A DNA stretch of 64,000 nt, taken from the NCBI RefSeq assembly GCF_017639205.1, contig NZ_CP071139.1:2682001-2746000 (forward strand). Reading direction: 5' to 3'. This stretch comes from Streptomyces nojiriensis (GTDB taxonomy: Bacteria > Actinomycetota > Actinomycetes > Streptomycetales > Streptomycetaceae). Numbering within the stretch: position 1 is the first letter of the stretch; every line of letters starts with the position of its first letter. The position numbers and the translations under genes were made by a program. Shown here one piece after another: positions 15,618 through 24,466 of the stretch. Under the pieces are notes generated by a model, which was given only the letters and a program-made list of their open reading frames with translations, ran no database searches and was not told where the DNA came from.

Positions 15618-17066
15618 CTACTTCTTCAGCCACGCCGCCATCAGCTTCTGGGCGATGGGGGCGGCCAGCTTGCCGCCGCCGATCTCGGAGCGGTCGGTGT
15701 CGGAGTTCTCGATCACCACGGCCACCGCGATCTGCTTGCCGTTCGACTTGCCGTACGAGGTGAACCAGGCCAGCGGAGCGAGGCTGTTGTTGACACCGCG
15801 CTGGGCGGTACCGGTCTTGCCGCCCACCTCGGCGCCGGGCACCTGGGCCGGCTTGCCGCCGCCCTCGGTGGCGACCGTGCGCATGGCGTCGCGGATCATC
15901 GAGGCGGTCTTCTCTCCCATGACCTGCTGGGACTTCGGGTCCTTGAAGCTCTCCAGCACGTCGCCGCCCGCGTCGGTGACCTCGGAGACCAGGTGCGGGG
16001 CGACGAGCTTGCCGCCGTTCTCGATCGCGGCCGTCACCATCGCCATCTGCAGCGGGGTGGCCTGCACGTCGAACTGGCCGATACCGGTCTGCGCGACCTG
16101 GTCGACCGACATCTTCTTCGACGGGTACTTGCTGGGCGGGTTGATGCGGACCGGGGTGTCGATCTGGACGTTGAAACCGAGCTTCTCGGCGGTCGCGCGC
16201 ATCTTGTCCTGGCCCAGCTTGGAGGCGAGCTCGGCGAAGACGTTGTTGCAGGACAGCCTCAGGGCGGTGCGCACCGAGACGTTGTTGCAGGCCGCGGAGC
16301 CCGCCTCGCTGGGCAGCGGGGTGCGGGTGCCGGGGATCGTGTACGGGTCGGCGATCCCGGTCTGCCGGTCGATGTCGGTGACGAGGCCGTTCTCGATCGC
16401 CGCCGCGAGGGTGACCAGCTTGAAGGTGGAGCCGGGCGCCTGGGGCTTGCGCAGCGCCACGTTCTCCATGGCCTTGCCCTTGTCCGCGGAGAGCTCCGCC
16501 CAGGCCTCCGTGTCGTTGGCGCCGGCGATGCGGCCCGGGTCGAAGGACGGGTTGTTCACCACGGCGAGGATCTCGCCGGTCGCGGGGTCCAGGGCCACGG
16601 CCGCGCCCTGCTTGCCCTGGAGCGCGTCGTAGGTGGCCTTCTGGACGTCCCTGTCGATGGTGGTCAGGACGTTGCCGGGGGAGGCCCGCTTGTTGGTGAG
16701 CATGTCCATCACCGTCTTCAGCCGGCTGTCGGAGCCGTTGAGGACGTTCTTGTAGATGCCCTCCAGCATGGTGGTGCCGTAGGCCTGGGAGCTGTAGCCC
16801 GTGACCGGTGCGTAGAGGGGGCCGTCGACGTACGTCCGCTTGTAGCCGAAGTCCTTGCCGCCCGTCTTCACCGAGCCGGTGATCGCCTCCCCGCCCACGA
16901 TGATGTTGCCCAGCGGGTTCTCGTACTGCCCGATGAGATTCCGGCGGTTGTGCTTGTCGTCTGCGAGGGCCTGGCCTTGGTATGCCTGTACCCAGGTGAC
17001 GCGGACCAGCAGGGCCAGCACCAGGAGCAGACAGAAGACCGACGCACGCCTGATCGTCTTGTTCAT
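15618..17066 (-). CDS. Class B penicillin-binding protein (D,D-transpeptidase, PbpA/FtsI type)
   Basis: Membrane-anchored peptidoglycan transpeptidase of 482 residues. One N-terminal TM (residues about 7-25) is followed by a short dimerisation-like region, then the transpeptidase domain with SxxK in APGSTFKLVT, SxN in LSCNNVFAEL and KTG in GGKTGTAQRG. This is the compact PBP2/PbpA layout common in Streptomyces, which carry several paralogues; I recall SCO1875 as the syntenic one. No ftsW/rodA partner is adjacent, so which SEDS protein it serves is open. Confidence 0.93.
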   Translation of the reverse strand: MNKTIRRASVFCLLLVLALLVRVTWVQAYQGQALADDKHNRRNLIGQYENPLGNIIVGGEAITGSVKTGGKDFGYKRTYVDGPLYAPVTGYSSQAYGTTMLEGIYKNVLNGSDSRLKTVMDMLTNKRASPGNVLTTIDRDVQKATYDALQGKQGAAVALDPATGEILAVVNNPSFDPGRIAGANDTEAWAELSADKGKAMENVALRKPQAPGSTFKLVTLAAAIENGLVTDIDRQTGIADPYTIPGTRTPLPSEAGSAACNNVSVRTALRLSCNNVFAELASKLGQDKMRATAEKLGFNVQIDTPVRINPPSKYPSKKMSVDQVAQTGIGQFDVQATPLQMAMVTAAIENGGKLVAPHLVSEVTDAGGDVLESFKDPKSQQVMGEKTASMIRDAMRTVATEGGGKPAQVPGAEVGGKTGTAQRGVNNSLAPLAWFTSYGKSNGKQIAVAVVIENSDTDRSEIGGGKLAAPIAQKLMAAWLKK

Positions 17067-17128
17067 CCCCCAGAAGGACGTCCCAGCGCTCCCAGCCGTT
17101 CCGCTCTGCCCCGATTGTGGCGGGGTTC

Positions 17129-17866
17129 TCAGCCTTTCTTCATGATGAAGCCTCCCTCGTAGGCCGCGATCACCGCCTGGGTGCGGTCGCGGGAGCCGGT
17201 CTTGGTGAGGACCGCCGCGACATGGGTCTTGACGGTCTGCGGTCCGACGCCGAGGCGCTCGCTCATCTCGTGGTTGGACAGCCCGGTGGCCATCAGGCGC
17301 AGGACGTCGGCCTCGCGCTCGGTGAGCCGGGCCACCCAGGGCGCGGCGGCGGACGGGGCGCCGGCCGTGTGGGCGGCGGCGAGGGAGCGGACGGCGGCCG
17401 GGAAGAGCAGCGAGTCGCCGCGGGCGACGAGCCGGACCGCGCCGATCAGCTCGTCGGGGTCGGCCCGTTTGAGGAGGAAGCCGGCGGCTCCCGCGCGCAG
17501 CGCGTCGTAGACGTAGGCGTCGTTCTCGAAGGTGGTGACGACCACGATCCGGGGCGGCTCGGCCATGGTGGCGAGGATCTGTTCGGTGGCCCGGATGCCG
17601 TCGATCTCGGGCATCCGGACGTCCATCAGCACCACGTCGGGGGCCAGCGAGCGGACCAGCGGCACCGCCTCGGCCCCGGTGGCCGCCTCGCCGACGACCT
17701 CCAGGTCCGCTTCGGCCTCCAGGATGACCCGCAGCGCGGTGCGGACCATCCGCTCGTCGTCGCAGAGCACGATGCGCAGCGGCGGCCGCGGCGCGGGGAC
17801 GGGCAGGGGCACGGGCAGGGGCAGGGGCAGGGGCAGGGGCGCGGGCGCGGGCATCGGCGTGGTCAT
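17129..17866 (-). CDS. NarL/LuxR-family response regulator
   Basis: 245 residues. The receiver domain has the acidic pair in VLCDDERMVR, the phospho-acceptor Asp in VLMDVRMPEIDG, the Thr in VVVTTFEN and the Lys in GFLLKRA. A LuxR helix-turn-helix ends the protein (LTEREADVLRLMATGLSNHE). The ATG at 17866 overlaps the kinase stop (ATGA) and has SD GGGGAG. Odd feature: the first 25 or so residues are a Pro-Leu/Pro-Val/Pro-Ala dipeptide run coded by a GC-rich microsatellite. It is the output partner of the coupled histidine kinase. Confidence 0.94.
   Translation of the reverse strand: MTTPMPAPAPLPLPLPLPVPLPVPAPRPPLRIVLCDDERMVRTALRVILEAEADLEVVGEAATGAEAVPLVRSLAPDVVLMDVRMPEIDGIRATEQILATMAEPPRIVVVTTFENDAYVYDALRAGAAGFLLKRADPDELIGAVRLVARGDSLLFPAAVRSLAAAHTAGAPSAAAPWVARLTEREADVLRLMATGLSNHEMSERLGVGPQTVKTHVAAVLTKTGSRDRTQAVIAAYEGGFIMKKG
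17800..17852 (-). repeat. GGGGCA hexanucleotide microsatellite inside the regulator gene
   Basis: Five or so near-perfect GGGCAG/GGGGCA units on the + strand, flanked by GGGCGC units, encode the Pro-Leu run at the regulator's N-terminus. Hexamer changes would keep the frame. Confidence 0.8.
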
Positions 17867-19143
17867 CGGGGCTCCCCGGCGAGCGGGAGGACGGCCCGCA
17901 GCCGCCACCGGTCCCCGTGCGGGCCGGCCTCGACGCTGCCGCCGAGCAGTGCGGCCCGTTCCGCGGCGCCGCGCAGCCCGCGACCCCCGGTGGTACGGGT
18001 CTCCCGGTCCTCGGCGGCGGGCGCCGCCGGCGGATTGGTCATGGTGATCTCCACTTCACGGTGTGCGGTGCCGGGGCCGGCCTGGACGCGGATCCGCAGA
18101 TCCACCGGGCCCGCCCCGTGGCGCAGGGCGTTGGTGAGGCCCTCCTGGACGATCCGGTACGCCTCGCGGGAGGCGATCGCCGGGAGGGCGGCCCAGTCCC
18201 CGGCGGGTCCGGGGTCCTGGTGCGCGGTGACGGTGGTGCCGGCGGCCCGGGTACGGGCCAGCAGCCCGTCGAGGTCGGCGGCGAGGGTGGGCGCGGGCGC
18301 GGCGTCCGGCCGGGCCGCGTCCCCGTCCCGCAGCAGGCCCAGTACGGCGTCGAGCTCGCCCACCGTCCGCCGCGTGGTGTCCTCGATCGCGGCCAGCGCC
18401 TCCCGTACGAAGTCGGGGTCGCGCTCCAGCATCCGCCGGGCGGCGGCGGCCTGGAGGGTGACCGCGCTCAGGGCGTGCCCGACCGCGTCGTGCAGCTCAC
18501 GGGCCAGCCGGTTGCGCACGGCCAGGTCGGCGGCCCGCTCCTCGGCCGCGGCCAGCCGGTCCGCCGCCGTGGGCCCGAGCAGTACGGGCGCCATCCTGGC
18601 CAGCAGGTTCCCGGCCCCGACCGCGCACAGGGTGAGCCCGGCCAGCAGCCCGATCCCGAGCAGGGGGGCGACGTACGGGTCGGCGTCCGTGGCGAACCAG
18701 CCGTACCCCAACTGGACGTCGTGCAGCCGCCCCACGACCGGCACCGCGATCAGCAGGAGCGCCATGGGCGGCACCGCGAGGGTCATTCCGCTGATCAGCG
18801 CGCCGGTCCCCAGGTGCAGGGTCCACCAGGCCGAGGCCCGCCCCCGGGCGGCCCAGGACCTGGCCGGCCCGTCGGCCAACCGCTCCCCCGGCACCTCGCA
18901 CATGGCCCGGACGGCGGCCACCGACATCGGCCGGACCGGCCCGACCAGCGCGGTGACGGCGACGAGGGGCAGGCAGGCGGCGTAGGCGAGGAAGGTGAGC
19001 GGCCCGGAGTCGAAGGCGTTGACCCCGCCGACGACGACACCGACCACCACCTGTGCGAGCAGGAAGTACGGCATGAGCAGGGCGCCGCCGAGGATCAGGT
19101 GCACCCAGCGCCACCGGGCCCGCGCCACCGGCGACCGGTTCAC
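17863..19143 (-). CDS. Sensor histidine kinase, HisKA_3 type
   Basis: 426-residue membrane kinase. The N-terminal 190 residues hold about four to five hydrophobic segments and no large extracytoplasmic loop. The HisKA_3 phospho-acceptor is in NRLARELHDAVGHALSAVTL, and the ATP-binding domain shows GLTNALRHGAG and GRGLRGAAERAALLGG. The start is the GTG at 19143, overlapping the stop of the upstream membrane gene (GTGA). The longer open frame upstream is antisense or out of frame to that gene. It is coupled to the LuxR regulator downstream, so all three genes form one operon. Confidence 0.93.
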   Translation of the reverse strand: MNRSPVARARWRWVHLILGGALLMPYFLLAQVVVGVVVGGVNAFDSGPLTFLAYAACLPLVAVTALVGPVRPMSVAAVRAMCEVPGERLADGPARSWAARGRASAWWTLHLGTGALISGMTLAVPPMALLLIAVPVVGRLHDVQLGYGWFATDADPYVAPLLGIGLLAGLTLCAVGAGNLLARMAPVLLGPTAADRLAAAEERAADLAVRNRLARELHDAVGHALSAVTLQAAAARRMLERDPDFVREALAAIEDTTRRTVGELDAVLGLLRDGDAARPDAAPAPTLAADLDGLLARTRAAGTTVTAHQDPGPAGDWAALPAIASREAYRIVQEGLTNALRHGAGPVDLRIRVQAGPGTAHREVEITMTNPPAAPAAEDRETRTTGGRGLRGAAERAALLGGSVEAGPHGDRWRLRAVLPLAGEPR

Positions 19144-20132
19144 CCCGGGCGGCGGGTGCCGAGGAACCGTATGAGGACGGTGCCGGTGAGCAATCCGGTG
19201 ATCATCTGACCAGCGTAGATCAACACGGTTGTGCCGGGGGGCCCTTCGCCGCCGTCCAGCTGCGGTCCCAGCCCGGCGATCACCATCCATGCCCCCCAGC
19301 TCAGCGTGGCCGCCCCGCCGATCCAGGCGAGGCCCAGCGGCCACCGTGCCCGCAGCGTCCCGCCACGGGCCAGCAGCACCGCCCCCGCTCCGGCCGCGAG
19401 CGCGCACATCGCGTGGACCGCGGACACCACGGCCGTGTCCGTGGAGTACTCGGCCGCCCGCTCGGCCCCCAGACCGGCGGCACCTCCGCAGGCCCAGTAC
19501 AGCAGCACCCCCGCGACCGCCAGGCCGACGGCCGTCGCGGCTGCCGCCACCACCCCCGTGGACGACGGCAGCCGCTCCCCCGTCACGCCCCGCCAGGCCC
19601 GCCCCCAGCGCTCCCGCGCGTAGGGCACGAACAGAGCTGCCAGGGCGAGTCCTTGGACCGTGAATCCGGTGTAGACGACGTGGAACACCCACGGGTCCAG
19701 GAACGGCGCCCGCGCCGCCCGCACCACCGGGTCCGCCCCGAAGCCGACGGCCCGCAGGAGCAGTTGGCCCGGGAAGCCGAGGAGGATCGGGGTCAGCAGC
19801 CCCGTGGCCACGAAGACCGGAACGGTCAGCAGCAGGCCCGGCACCCGTATGCCCCAAGGCCTGGTGAACACCAGCACGAGCAGGATCACGCAGGCGTCCA
19901 TGGCCAGCGTGACGGAGTTGGCTGCGATCAGGAACGAGCCCGGCTCCCGCAGCACACTGCCCTCGGGTATCCCGAGGTGACTCCCGCACAGCCAGGCCGC
20001 CTTGAGCCCCAGATACGGCACGGTGGCGGTCAGGGCCACCGCCCGCAGGACCCGCCGCCCGGTCCCCGGCCGGGAGGGCGACGGCCGCTTCACTTCCGTC
20101 AGGTCACTCGGGTGCGTCTCTCGCGTGTTCAT
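19140..20132 (-). CDS. Polytopic membrane protein, first gene of the two-component operon
   Basis: 330 residues with a charged N-terminal 30 and about eight predicted membrane spans (for example AVALTATVPYLGLKAAWL, DACVILLVLVF, VVAAAATAVGLAVAGVLLYW, MITGLLTGTVLIRFL). I do not recognise the family. Because it overlaps the kinase gene, it is probably co-translated and may supply or sense the signal, or be regulated with the system for another reason. Confidence 0.82.
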   Translation of the reverse strand: MNTRETHPSDLTEVKRPSPSRPGTGRRVLRAVALTATVPYLGLKAAWLCGSHLGIPEGSVLREPGSFLIAANSVTLAMDACVILLVLVFTRPWGIRVPGLLLTVPVFVATGLLTPILLGFPGQLLLRAVGFGADPVVRAARAPFLDPWVFHVVYTGFTVQGLALAALFVPYARERWGRAWRGVTGERLPSSTGVVAAAATAVGLAVAGVLLYWACGGAAGLGAERAAEYSTDTAVVSAVHAMCALAAGAGAVLLARGGTLRARWPLGLAWIGGAATLSWGAWMVIAGLGPQLDGGEGPPGTTVLIYAGQMITGLLTGTVLIRFLGTRRPG

Positions 20133-20166
20133 GACTCAACGGTCGCGGCTGCCCGGCCCCGCCACC

Positions 20167-20264
20167 TCCCCCTGGAAGGGGAACCGCCTCCCCCACGCGG
20201 GGGAGGACCGGCGCCCGCCCCACCGGCGCCCGCCCCACCCGCGGTGCCCCACCCGCGGTGCCCC
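20167..20264. repeat. Two hairpins and two tandem duplications upstream of the two-component operon
   Basis: TCCCC-CTGGAA-GGGGA (20167-20182), then CCTCCCCC-ACGC-GGGGGAGG (20187-20206), then ACCGGCGCCCGCCCC twice (20207-20236) and ACCCGCGGTGCCCC twice (20237-20264). They lie between the IclR stop and the start of the membrane gene. The hairpins may terminate IclR transcription; the duplications could carry regulator sites for the operon. Confidence 0.65.
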
Positions 20265-20300
20265 ACGGCGTCCCACACGCGGCGCGTCGCATACTGCGCC

Positions 20301-21083
20301 TCACATCCGGCGCGTGACCACCGACAGCCGGTCCCGCGCCTCGAACAGCGCCGCCTTGATGACCTGCTCGTGCTCCCCCGTCAGCCGGGCCACCGGCACC
20401 GAGCAGCTCACCGCGTCCCGCGCCGGCGTCCGGTACGGCACGGCCACCCCGAAGCAGCGCAGCCCGAGCGTGTTCTCCTCCCGGTCCAGCGCGTACCCCT
20501 GTTCCCGTACCAGCGCCAGCTCCTCGATGAGCTGCTCCCGGTCGGTGATGGTGTGCTCGGTGACCGCCTCCAGCCGCCGCGGCAGCAGCCCCCGTACCTC
20601 CTGGTCCGTGTGCGTGGCCAGCAGGGCCTTGCCCAGCGCCGTCGAGTGCACGGGCAGCCGCCGCCCGACCCGGGTGAAGGGACGCAGGTAGTGCTGGGAC
20701 TGCCGGGTGGCGAGGTAGACCACGCTCGTCCCGTCCAGCCGGGCCAGGTGGATGGTCTCCGTCGTGTCGTCGGAGAGCCGGTCCAGGGTGGGCCGGGCCG
20801 CGGCGACCACCTCGTCGCCGTCGATGTACGAACTGCCGACCAGCAGGGCCCGTACGCCGATGCCGTACCGGGTGCCCGTCGCGTCCGTCTCCACCCACCC
20901 CAGGTTCACGAGCGTCCGCAGCAGCATGTAGAGGCTGGACTTCGGCAGGGAGAGGTCGTTCTGGATGTCGGCCAGGCTGTGCAGCCCCGGCCGCGCCGCG
21001 AAGTGCTCCAGCAGCAGGACGGTCCGCACGGCCGATTTGACCGGCGCCGCCTGGGCAGGGATCCCCGACTCGGTCGTCGTCAT
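20301..21083 (-). CDS. IclR-family transcriptional regulator
   Basis: 260 residues. An N-terminal winged helix (KSAVRTVLLLEHFAARPGLH, LSLPKSSLYMLLRTLVNLGW) is followed by an IclR effector domain (SSYIDGDEVVAAARPTLDRL, HSTALGKALLA, GYALDREENTLGLRCFGVAV). The ATG at 21083 is preferred over a further upstream start for its AGGGGAAG SD and because the domain begins soon after. It is divergent from a semialdehyde dehydrogenase, the classic arrangement for a substrate-responsive catabolic switch. Confidence 0.93.
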   Translation of the reverse strand: MTTTESGIPAQAAPVKSAVRTVLLLEHFAARPGLHSLADIQNDLSLPKSSLYMLLRTLVNLGWVETDATGTRYGIGVRALLVGSSYIDGDEVVAAARPTLDRLSDDTTETIHLARLDGTSVVYLATRQSQHYLRPFTRVGRRLPVHSTALGKALLATHTDQEVRGLLPRRLEAVTEHTITDREQLIEELALVREQGYALDREENTLGLRCFGVAVPYRTPARDAVSCSVPVARLTGEHEQVIKAALFEARDRLSVVTRRM

Positions 21084-21173
21084 ACGCCTGCTTCCCCTCT
21101 GATCGCCTCTTGTCACGCCGAGGACGCGGAAATAGAGTCCACAGCAGATGTGATCATTCATCCACCGGAACTG

Positions 21174-21191
21174 CGTTCAGAATACTGAACG
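21174..21191. promoter_or_regulatory. Perfect palindrome, probable IclR operator
   Basis: CGTTCAG-AATA-CTGAACG, a 7-bp inverted repeat with 4-base spacer, ends a few bases before the SD (AGGAGG) of the dehydrogenase gene. It is in the 127-bp divergent gap, where bound protein would block dehydrogenase transcription. Confidence 0.6.
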
Positions 21192-21210
21192 ATCCAGGAG
21201 GCAGTGGGCC

Positions 21211-22734
21211 ATGACAACGACACCAGTCTGGAGTGTGGACCCCCGCACCGGGAAGCAGCGCGAACAGGTTGCGGTGGAGGCCACACCCGGTGAGGTGGAC
21301 GAAGCCGTACGGGCCGCCCACGCCGCCCGGGGCCCGCTCGCCGACGCCACCGTGCGCGCCGCCTTCCTGCGCGCCGCCGCCGCGCTGCTGGACGAGAGCG
21401 CCGCCCACGTGATCGAGGCCGCCGACGCCGAGACCGCGCTCGGCCCGGGCCGGCTCACCGGCGAACTGGCCCGCACCACCGGCCAGCTGCGCGCCTTCGC
21501 CGACGCCGTGGACGCCGGGGCCTACCTCGACATCCGGATCGACCGCGCCGACCCCTCCCTCAGCCCGCCGCGCCCCGAGCTGCGCCGCTACAAGGTCCCG
21601 CTGGGCGTGGTCGCGGTCTACGCCGCCTCCAACTTCCCGCTCGCCTTCTCCGTCCCCGGCGGGGACACCGCGAGCGCGCTCGCCGCCGGCTGCCCGGTGG
21701 TCGTCAAGGCGCACCCCGACCACCCCGCCACCTCCGAGCTGTGCGCCTCGCTGCTGCGCCGCGCCGCGGCCCTGACCGGGCTCCCGGCCGAAGTGGTGAG
21801 CGTGGTCCACGGGTTCGACGCCGGTCTGGAGCTGATCCGCCACCCGCTGGTGACGGCCGCCGGATTCACCGGTTCCATCCGGGGCGGGCGAGCCCTGTTC
21901 GACGCGGCCGCCGCCCGGCCCGTACCCATCCCCTTCCACGGCGAACTGGGCTCCCTCAACCCGGTCGTGGTCACCCCGGCCGCCGCCGCCGAGCGCGCCG
22001 AGGAGATCGGCGCCGGGCTCGCGGGCTCGGTCACCCTCGGCGTCGGCCAGTTCTGCGTGAAGCCCGGCCTGGTGCTGGTCCCCGAGGGCGCGGACGGCGA
22101 CCGGGTCACCGGCGAGCTCACCAAGGCGCTCGGGGAGACCGAGCCCGGAGTGCTGCTCGACCACCGGATGCGGGAGAACTTCGTCTCCGGGGTGCGCGAG
22201 CGGGCCGCGCTGCCCGGCGTCGACGCGCCCGTGACCCCCGGGTCCGGCGGGGAGCACACCGTCGGGGCGGGCTACCTGACCGTACGGGCCGAGAACCTCC
22301 TGGAGGGCGGCGCGTACGACGTCCTCCTGGAGGAGTGCTTCGGTCCGGTCACCGTCGTCGTGCGGTACGCCGACCAGGGCGAGGCGGGCGCGGTCCTCGG
22401 GCGCCTCGGCGGGAACCTGAGCGCCACCCTGCAGCTGTCGGCCGCCGAGTCCGAGGGCGCGCCCGGCCCGGCCGCCGAGCTGATCGGGCAGGTCACCGGG
22501 CTGGCGGGCCGGATCGTGGTCAACGGCTGGCCGACCGGGGTCGCGGTGGCCCCGGCCCAGCACCACGGCGGCCCCTACCCGGCGGCCACCTCGCACTCCA
22601 CCTCGGTGGGCGGCACCGCGATCGAGCGCTGGCTGCGGCCGGTGGCCTACCAGTCCGTGCCGGACGCACTCCTTCCGGCGGAGCTGCGCGAGGCCAACCC
22701 GCTGGGGCTGCCGCGTCAGGTCACCGGGGGCTGA
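21211..22734 (+). CDS. NAD(P)-dependent aldehyde dehydrogenase, alpha-ketoglutaric semialdehyde dehydrogenase-like
   Basis: 507 residues. Features of the KGSADH branch are FPLAFSVPGGDTASALAAGC, KAHPDHPATSE, FTGSIRGGRALFDAAA, the catalytic Cys in GVGQFCVKPGL and a late ECFGPVTVVVRYA. It would oxidise 2-oxoglutarate semialdehyde or a related semialdehyde from sugar-acid, hydroxyproline or benzoate breakdown. No companion dehydratase is adjacent. The SD AGGAGG is strong. Control by the divergent IclR gene is likely. Confidence 0.9.
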   Translation: MTTTPVWSVDPRTGKQREQVAVEATPGEVDEAVRAAHAARGPLADATVRAAFLRAAAALLDESAAHVIEAADAETALGPGRLTGELARTTGQLRAFADAVDAGAYLDIRIDRADPSLSPPRPELRRYKVPLGVVAVYAASNFPLAFSVPGGDTASALAAGCPVVVKAHPDHPATSELCASLLRRAAALTGLPAEVVSVVHGFDAGLELIRHPLVTAAGFTGSIRGGRALFDAAAARPVPIPFHGELGSLNPVVVTPAAAAERAEEIGAGLAGSVTLGVGQFCVKPGLVLVPEGADGDRVTGELTKALGETEPGVLLDHRMRENFVSGVRERAALPGVDAPVTPGSGGEHTVGAGYLTVRAENLLEGGAYDVLLEECFGPVTVVVRYADQGEAGAVLGRLGGNLSATLQLSAAESEGAPGPAAELIGQVTGLAGRIVVNGWPTGVAVAPAQHHGGPYPAATSHSTSVGGTAIERWLRPVAYQSVPDALLPAELREANPLGLPRQVTGG

Positions 22735-22739
22735 GCGTC

Positions 22740-22779
22740 CCGGTGTCCCGGCAGGTGCCGCCGCCCGCCGGGACACCGG
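22740..22779 (+). terminator. Hairpin terminator of the dehydrogenase gene
   Basis: CCGGTGTCCCGGC and GCCGGGACACCGG pair perfectly (13 bp) around a 14-base loop, starting 6 bases after the stop codon. Confidence 0.8.
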
Positions 22780-22824
22780 AAATCCCGTTGCCCGCCCCGA
22801 GTCCGTCGCGGCAGGCTGCGCCGC

Positions 22825-23046
22825 ATGCCGAAGCCGCACGGGTTCACCTACGAACGCCACCGGGACGACTCCGTCGTCATCACCCACCGGGGCCGCACCG
22901 CGGCCACCCTGCGCGGGAGCCGCGCCGAGAAGTTCCTGGCCGAGGTGGAATCCGGCGACGCGCAGCTCGTGATGGCCCGCTGGACCGGCTCGTACAAGTT
23001 CGGCAACGAGCGCGTCGCGCGCGCTCACCCGCGCAATCAGCGCTGA
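22825..23046 (+). CDS. Small conserved-looking protein of unknown function
   Basis: 73 residues, basic, starting MPKPHGFTYERHRDDSVVIT and ending in ARAHPRNQR. It has no membrane span or signal. Coding bias is strong at third positions and it lies on its own between a terminator and the TerD gene, so I accept it as real. It may be a small nucleic-acid-associated protein because of its charge, but that is a guess. Confidence 0.7.
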   Translation: MPKPHGFTYERHRDDSVVITHRGRTAATLRGSRAEKFLAEVESGDAQLVMARWTGSYKFGNERVARAHPRNQR

Positions 23047-23116
23047 CATCCCGAACGCCCCGAAATATCCCGCGAGGGTAAGGGAACGGCAAAGCACCTC
23101 CGGTCGTTCTCCGGGC

Positions 23117-24364
23117 ATGACCGCTATGACCCCTGGATCCAACCTGCCGCTCAACGCCGTCCGCGTGACGGTCGACGTGGCTGCGCCGGTACGGCTCGAC
23201 GTATCGGCCCTGCTCCTGACGGCGGACGGCAAGGTGCGCTCCGACGCCGACTTCATCTTCTTCAACCAGCCCTCGGGTCCCGGTGTCAGCTACCGGTCCG
23301 GCGGGGGTACGGCACCGGACTCGATCACCGTGGACACGGCCGCGCTGCCCCCGGGCATCGAGCGGATCGTGGTCACCGCCAGCCCCGACGCCGCCGGGCA
23401 GTCCTTCCAGGGCATCGAGCCCACCGGCACCGTGCGCAATGCCGACGGCGGCGCGCTGATCGCGTCCTTCACCCCGCCGCGGCTGGGCACCGAGACCGCG
23501 CTGGTCGTCGTCGAGGTCTACCAGCGCGGCGGCGTGTGGAAGGTGCGCGCCGTCGGCCAGGGGTACGCCAATGGCCTCGCGGGCATCGCCACCGACTTCG
23601 GGGTCTCCGTGGACGAGGAGCCCGCGGCGCCCCAGGCCGTGACCCCGCCCGCGCCCCCGGCGCCCCCCGCGCCCCCGGCCCCGCCGGCCTCCTACCCGGC
23701 CTCCCCCTGGCTCGGCGGCCCCACCACGCCCGCGGCTCCCGCCCCCGTCGCGCCGCCCGCACCCGCGGCCCCCGCGCCCGGCTCCGGGAAGATCAACCTC
23801 GACAAGGGCCGGGTCAGCCTCCAGAAGAACCAGACCGTCTCCCTCGTCAAGGGCGGCCGCCCGCTGCTCTCCCAGGTCAAGATGGGGCTGGGCTGGGAGC
23901 CCGCCTTCCGCGGCAAGGACATCGACCTCGACGCCTCCGTCATCGCGTACGGCCCCCAGCGCAACCACATCGACAGCTGCTACTTCGGCAAGCTGTCCAT
24001 CCTCGGCGGTGCCATCAAGCACTCGGGTGACAATCTCACCGGCGAGGGAGCGGGCGACGACGAGGTGATCGTCGTGGACCTCGGCCGGATCCCCGCCGAG
24101 GCCACCGGCCTGGTGTTCACGGTCAATTCCTTCTCCGGCCAGAAGTTCACCGAGGTGGCCAAGGCCTACTGCCGTCTCATCGACGCGGCGAGCGGCGAGG
24201 AGCTGGTGCGCTTCGACCTCACGAGCGCCGAGCCCCAGACCGGCGTGATGATGGCCAAGCTGATCAAGCAGTTCTCCGGCGAGTGGGAGATGACCGCCAT
24301 GGGCGACTTTGTGAAGTCGCGCACAGTGCGCGGCATGGTCAAGCCCGCCGCGCAGGCACTCTGA
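23117..24364 (+). CDS. Double TerD-domain stress protein
   Basis: 415 residues. The first TerD domain (about 8-165) has VRLDVSALLLTADGKVRSDA and DFIFFNQPSGPGVSY. A Pro/Ala-rich linker (about 175-225) follows, then a second TerD domain with FRGKDIDLDASVIAYGPQRN, SCYFGKLSILGGAIKHSGDN and GDDEVIVVDLGRIP. TerD domains bind calcium through these Asp clusters and belong to tellurite/general stress modules. No other ter genes are adjacent, so it is an isolated family member, common in Streptomyces. ATG at 23117 or 23126 are both possible. Confidence 0.92.
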   Translation: MTAMTPGSNLPLNAVRVTVDVAAPVRLDVSALLLTADGKVRSDADFIFFNQPSGPGVSYRSGGGTAPDSITVDTAALPPGIERIVVTASPDAAGQSFQGIEPTGTVRNADGGALIASFTPPRLGTETALVVVEVYQRGGVWKVRAVGQGYANGLAGIATDFGVSVDEEPAAPQAVTPPAPPAPPAPPAPPASYPASPWLGGPTTPAAPAPVAPPAPAAPAPGSGKINLDKGRVSLQKNQTVSLVKGGRPLLSQVKMGLGWEPAFRGKDIDLDASVIAYGPQRNHIDSCYFGKLSILGGAIKHSGDNLTGEGAGDDEVIVVDLGRIPAEATGLVFTVNSFSGQKFTEVAKAYCRLIDAASGEELVRFDLTSAEPQTGVMMAKLIKQFSGEWEMTAMGDFVKSRTVRGMVKPAAQAL

Positions 24365-24466
24365 GCAGGTGGGCGGGCACATGCGGCCACCGGTGCGCGT
24401 TCCGGGTGATGGATGCCACGCGTAATCCGTAGGTGGCTGTCAGTGCCCGCCCGTAGCCTTGAAACC

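Noticed and set aside
20207..20264. CRISPR-like array
   Set aside because: The repeats are direct tandem duplications of 14-15 bases without spacers.
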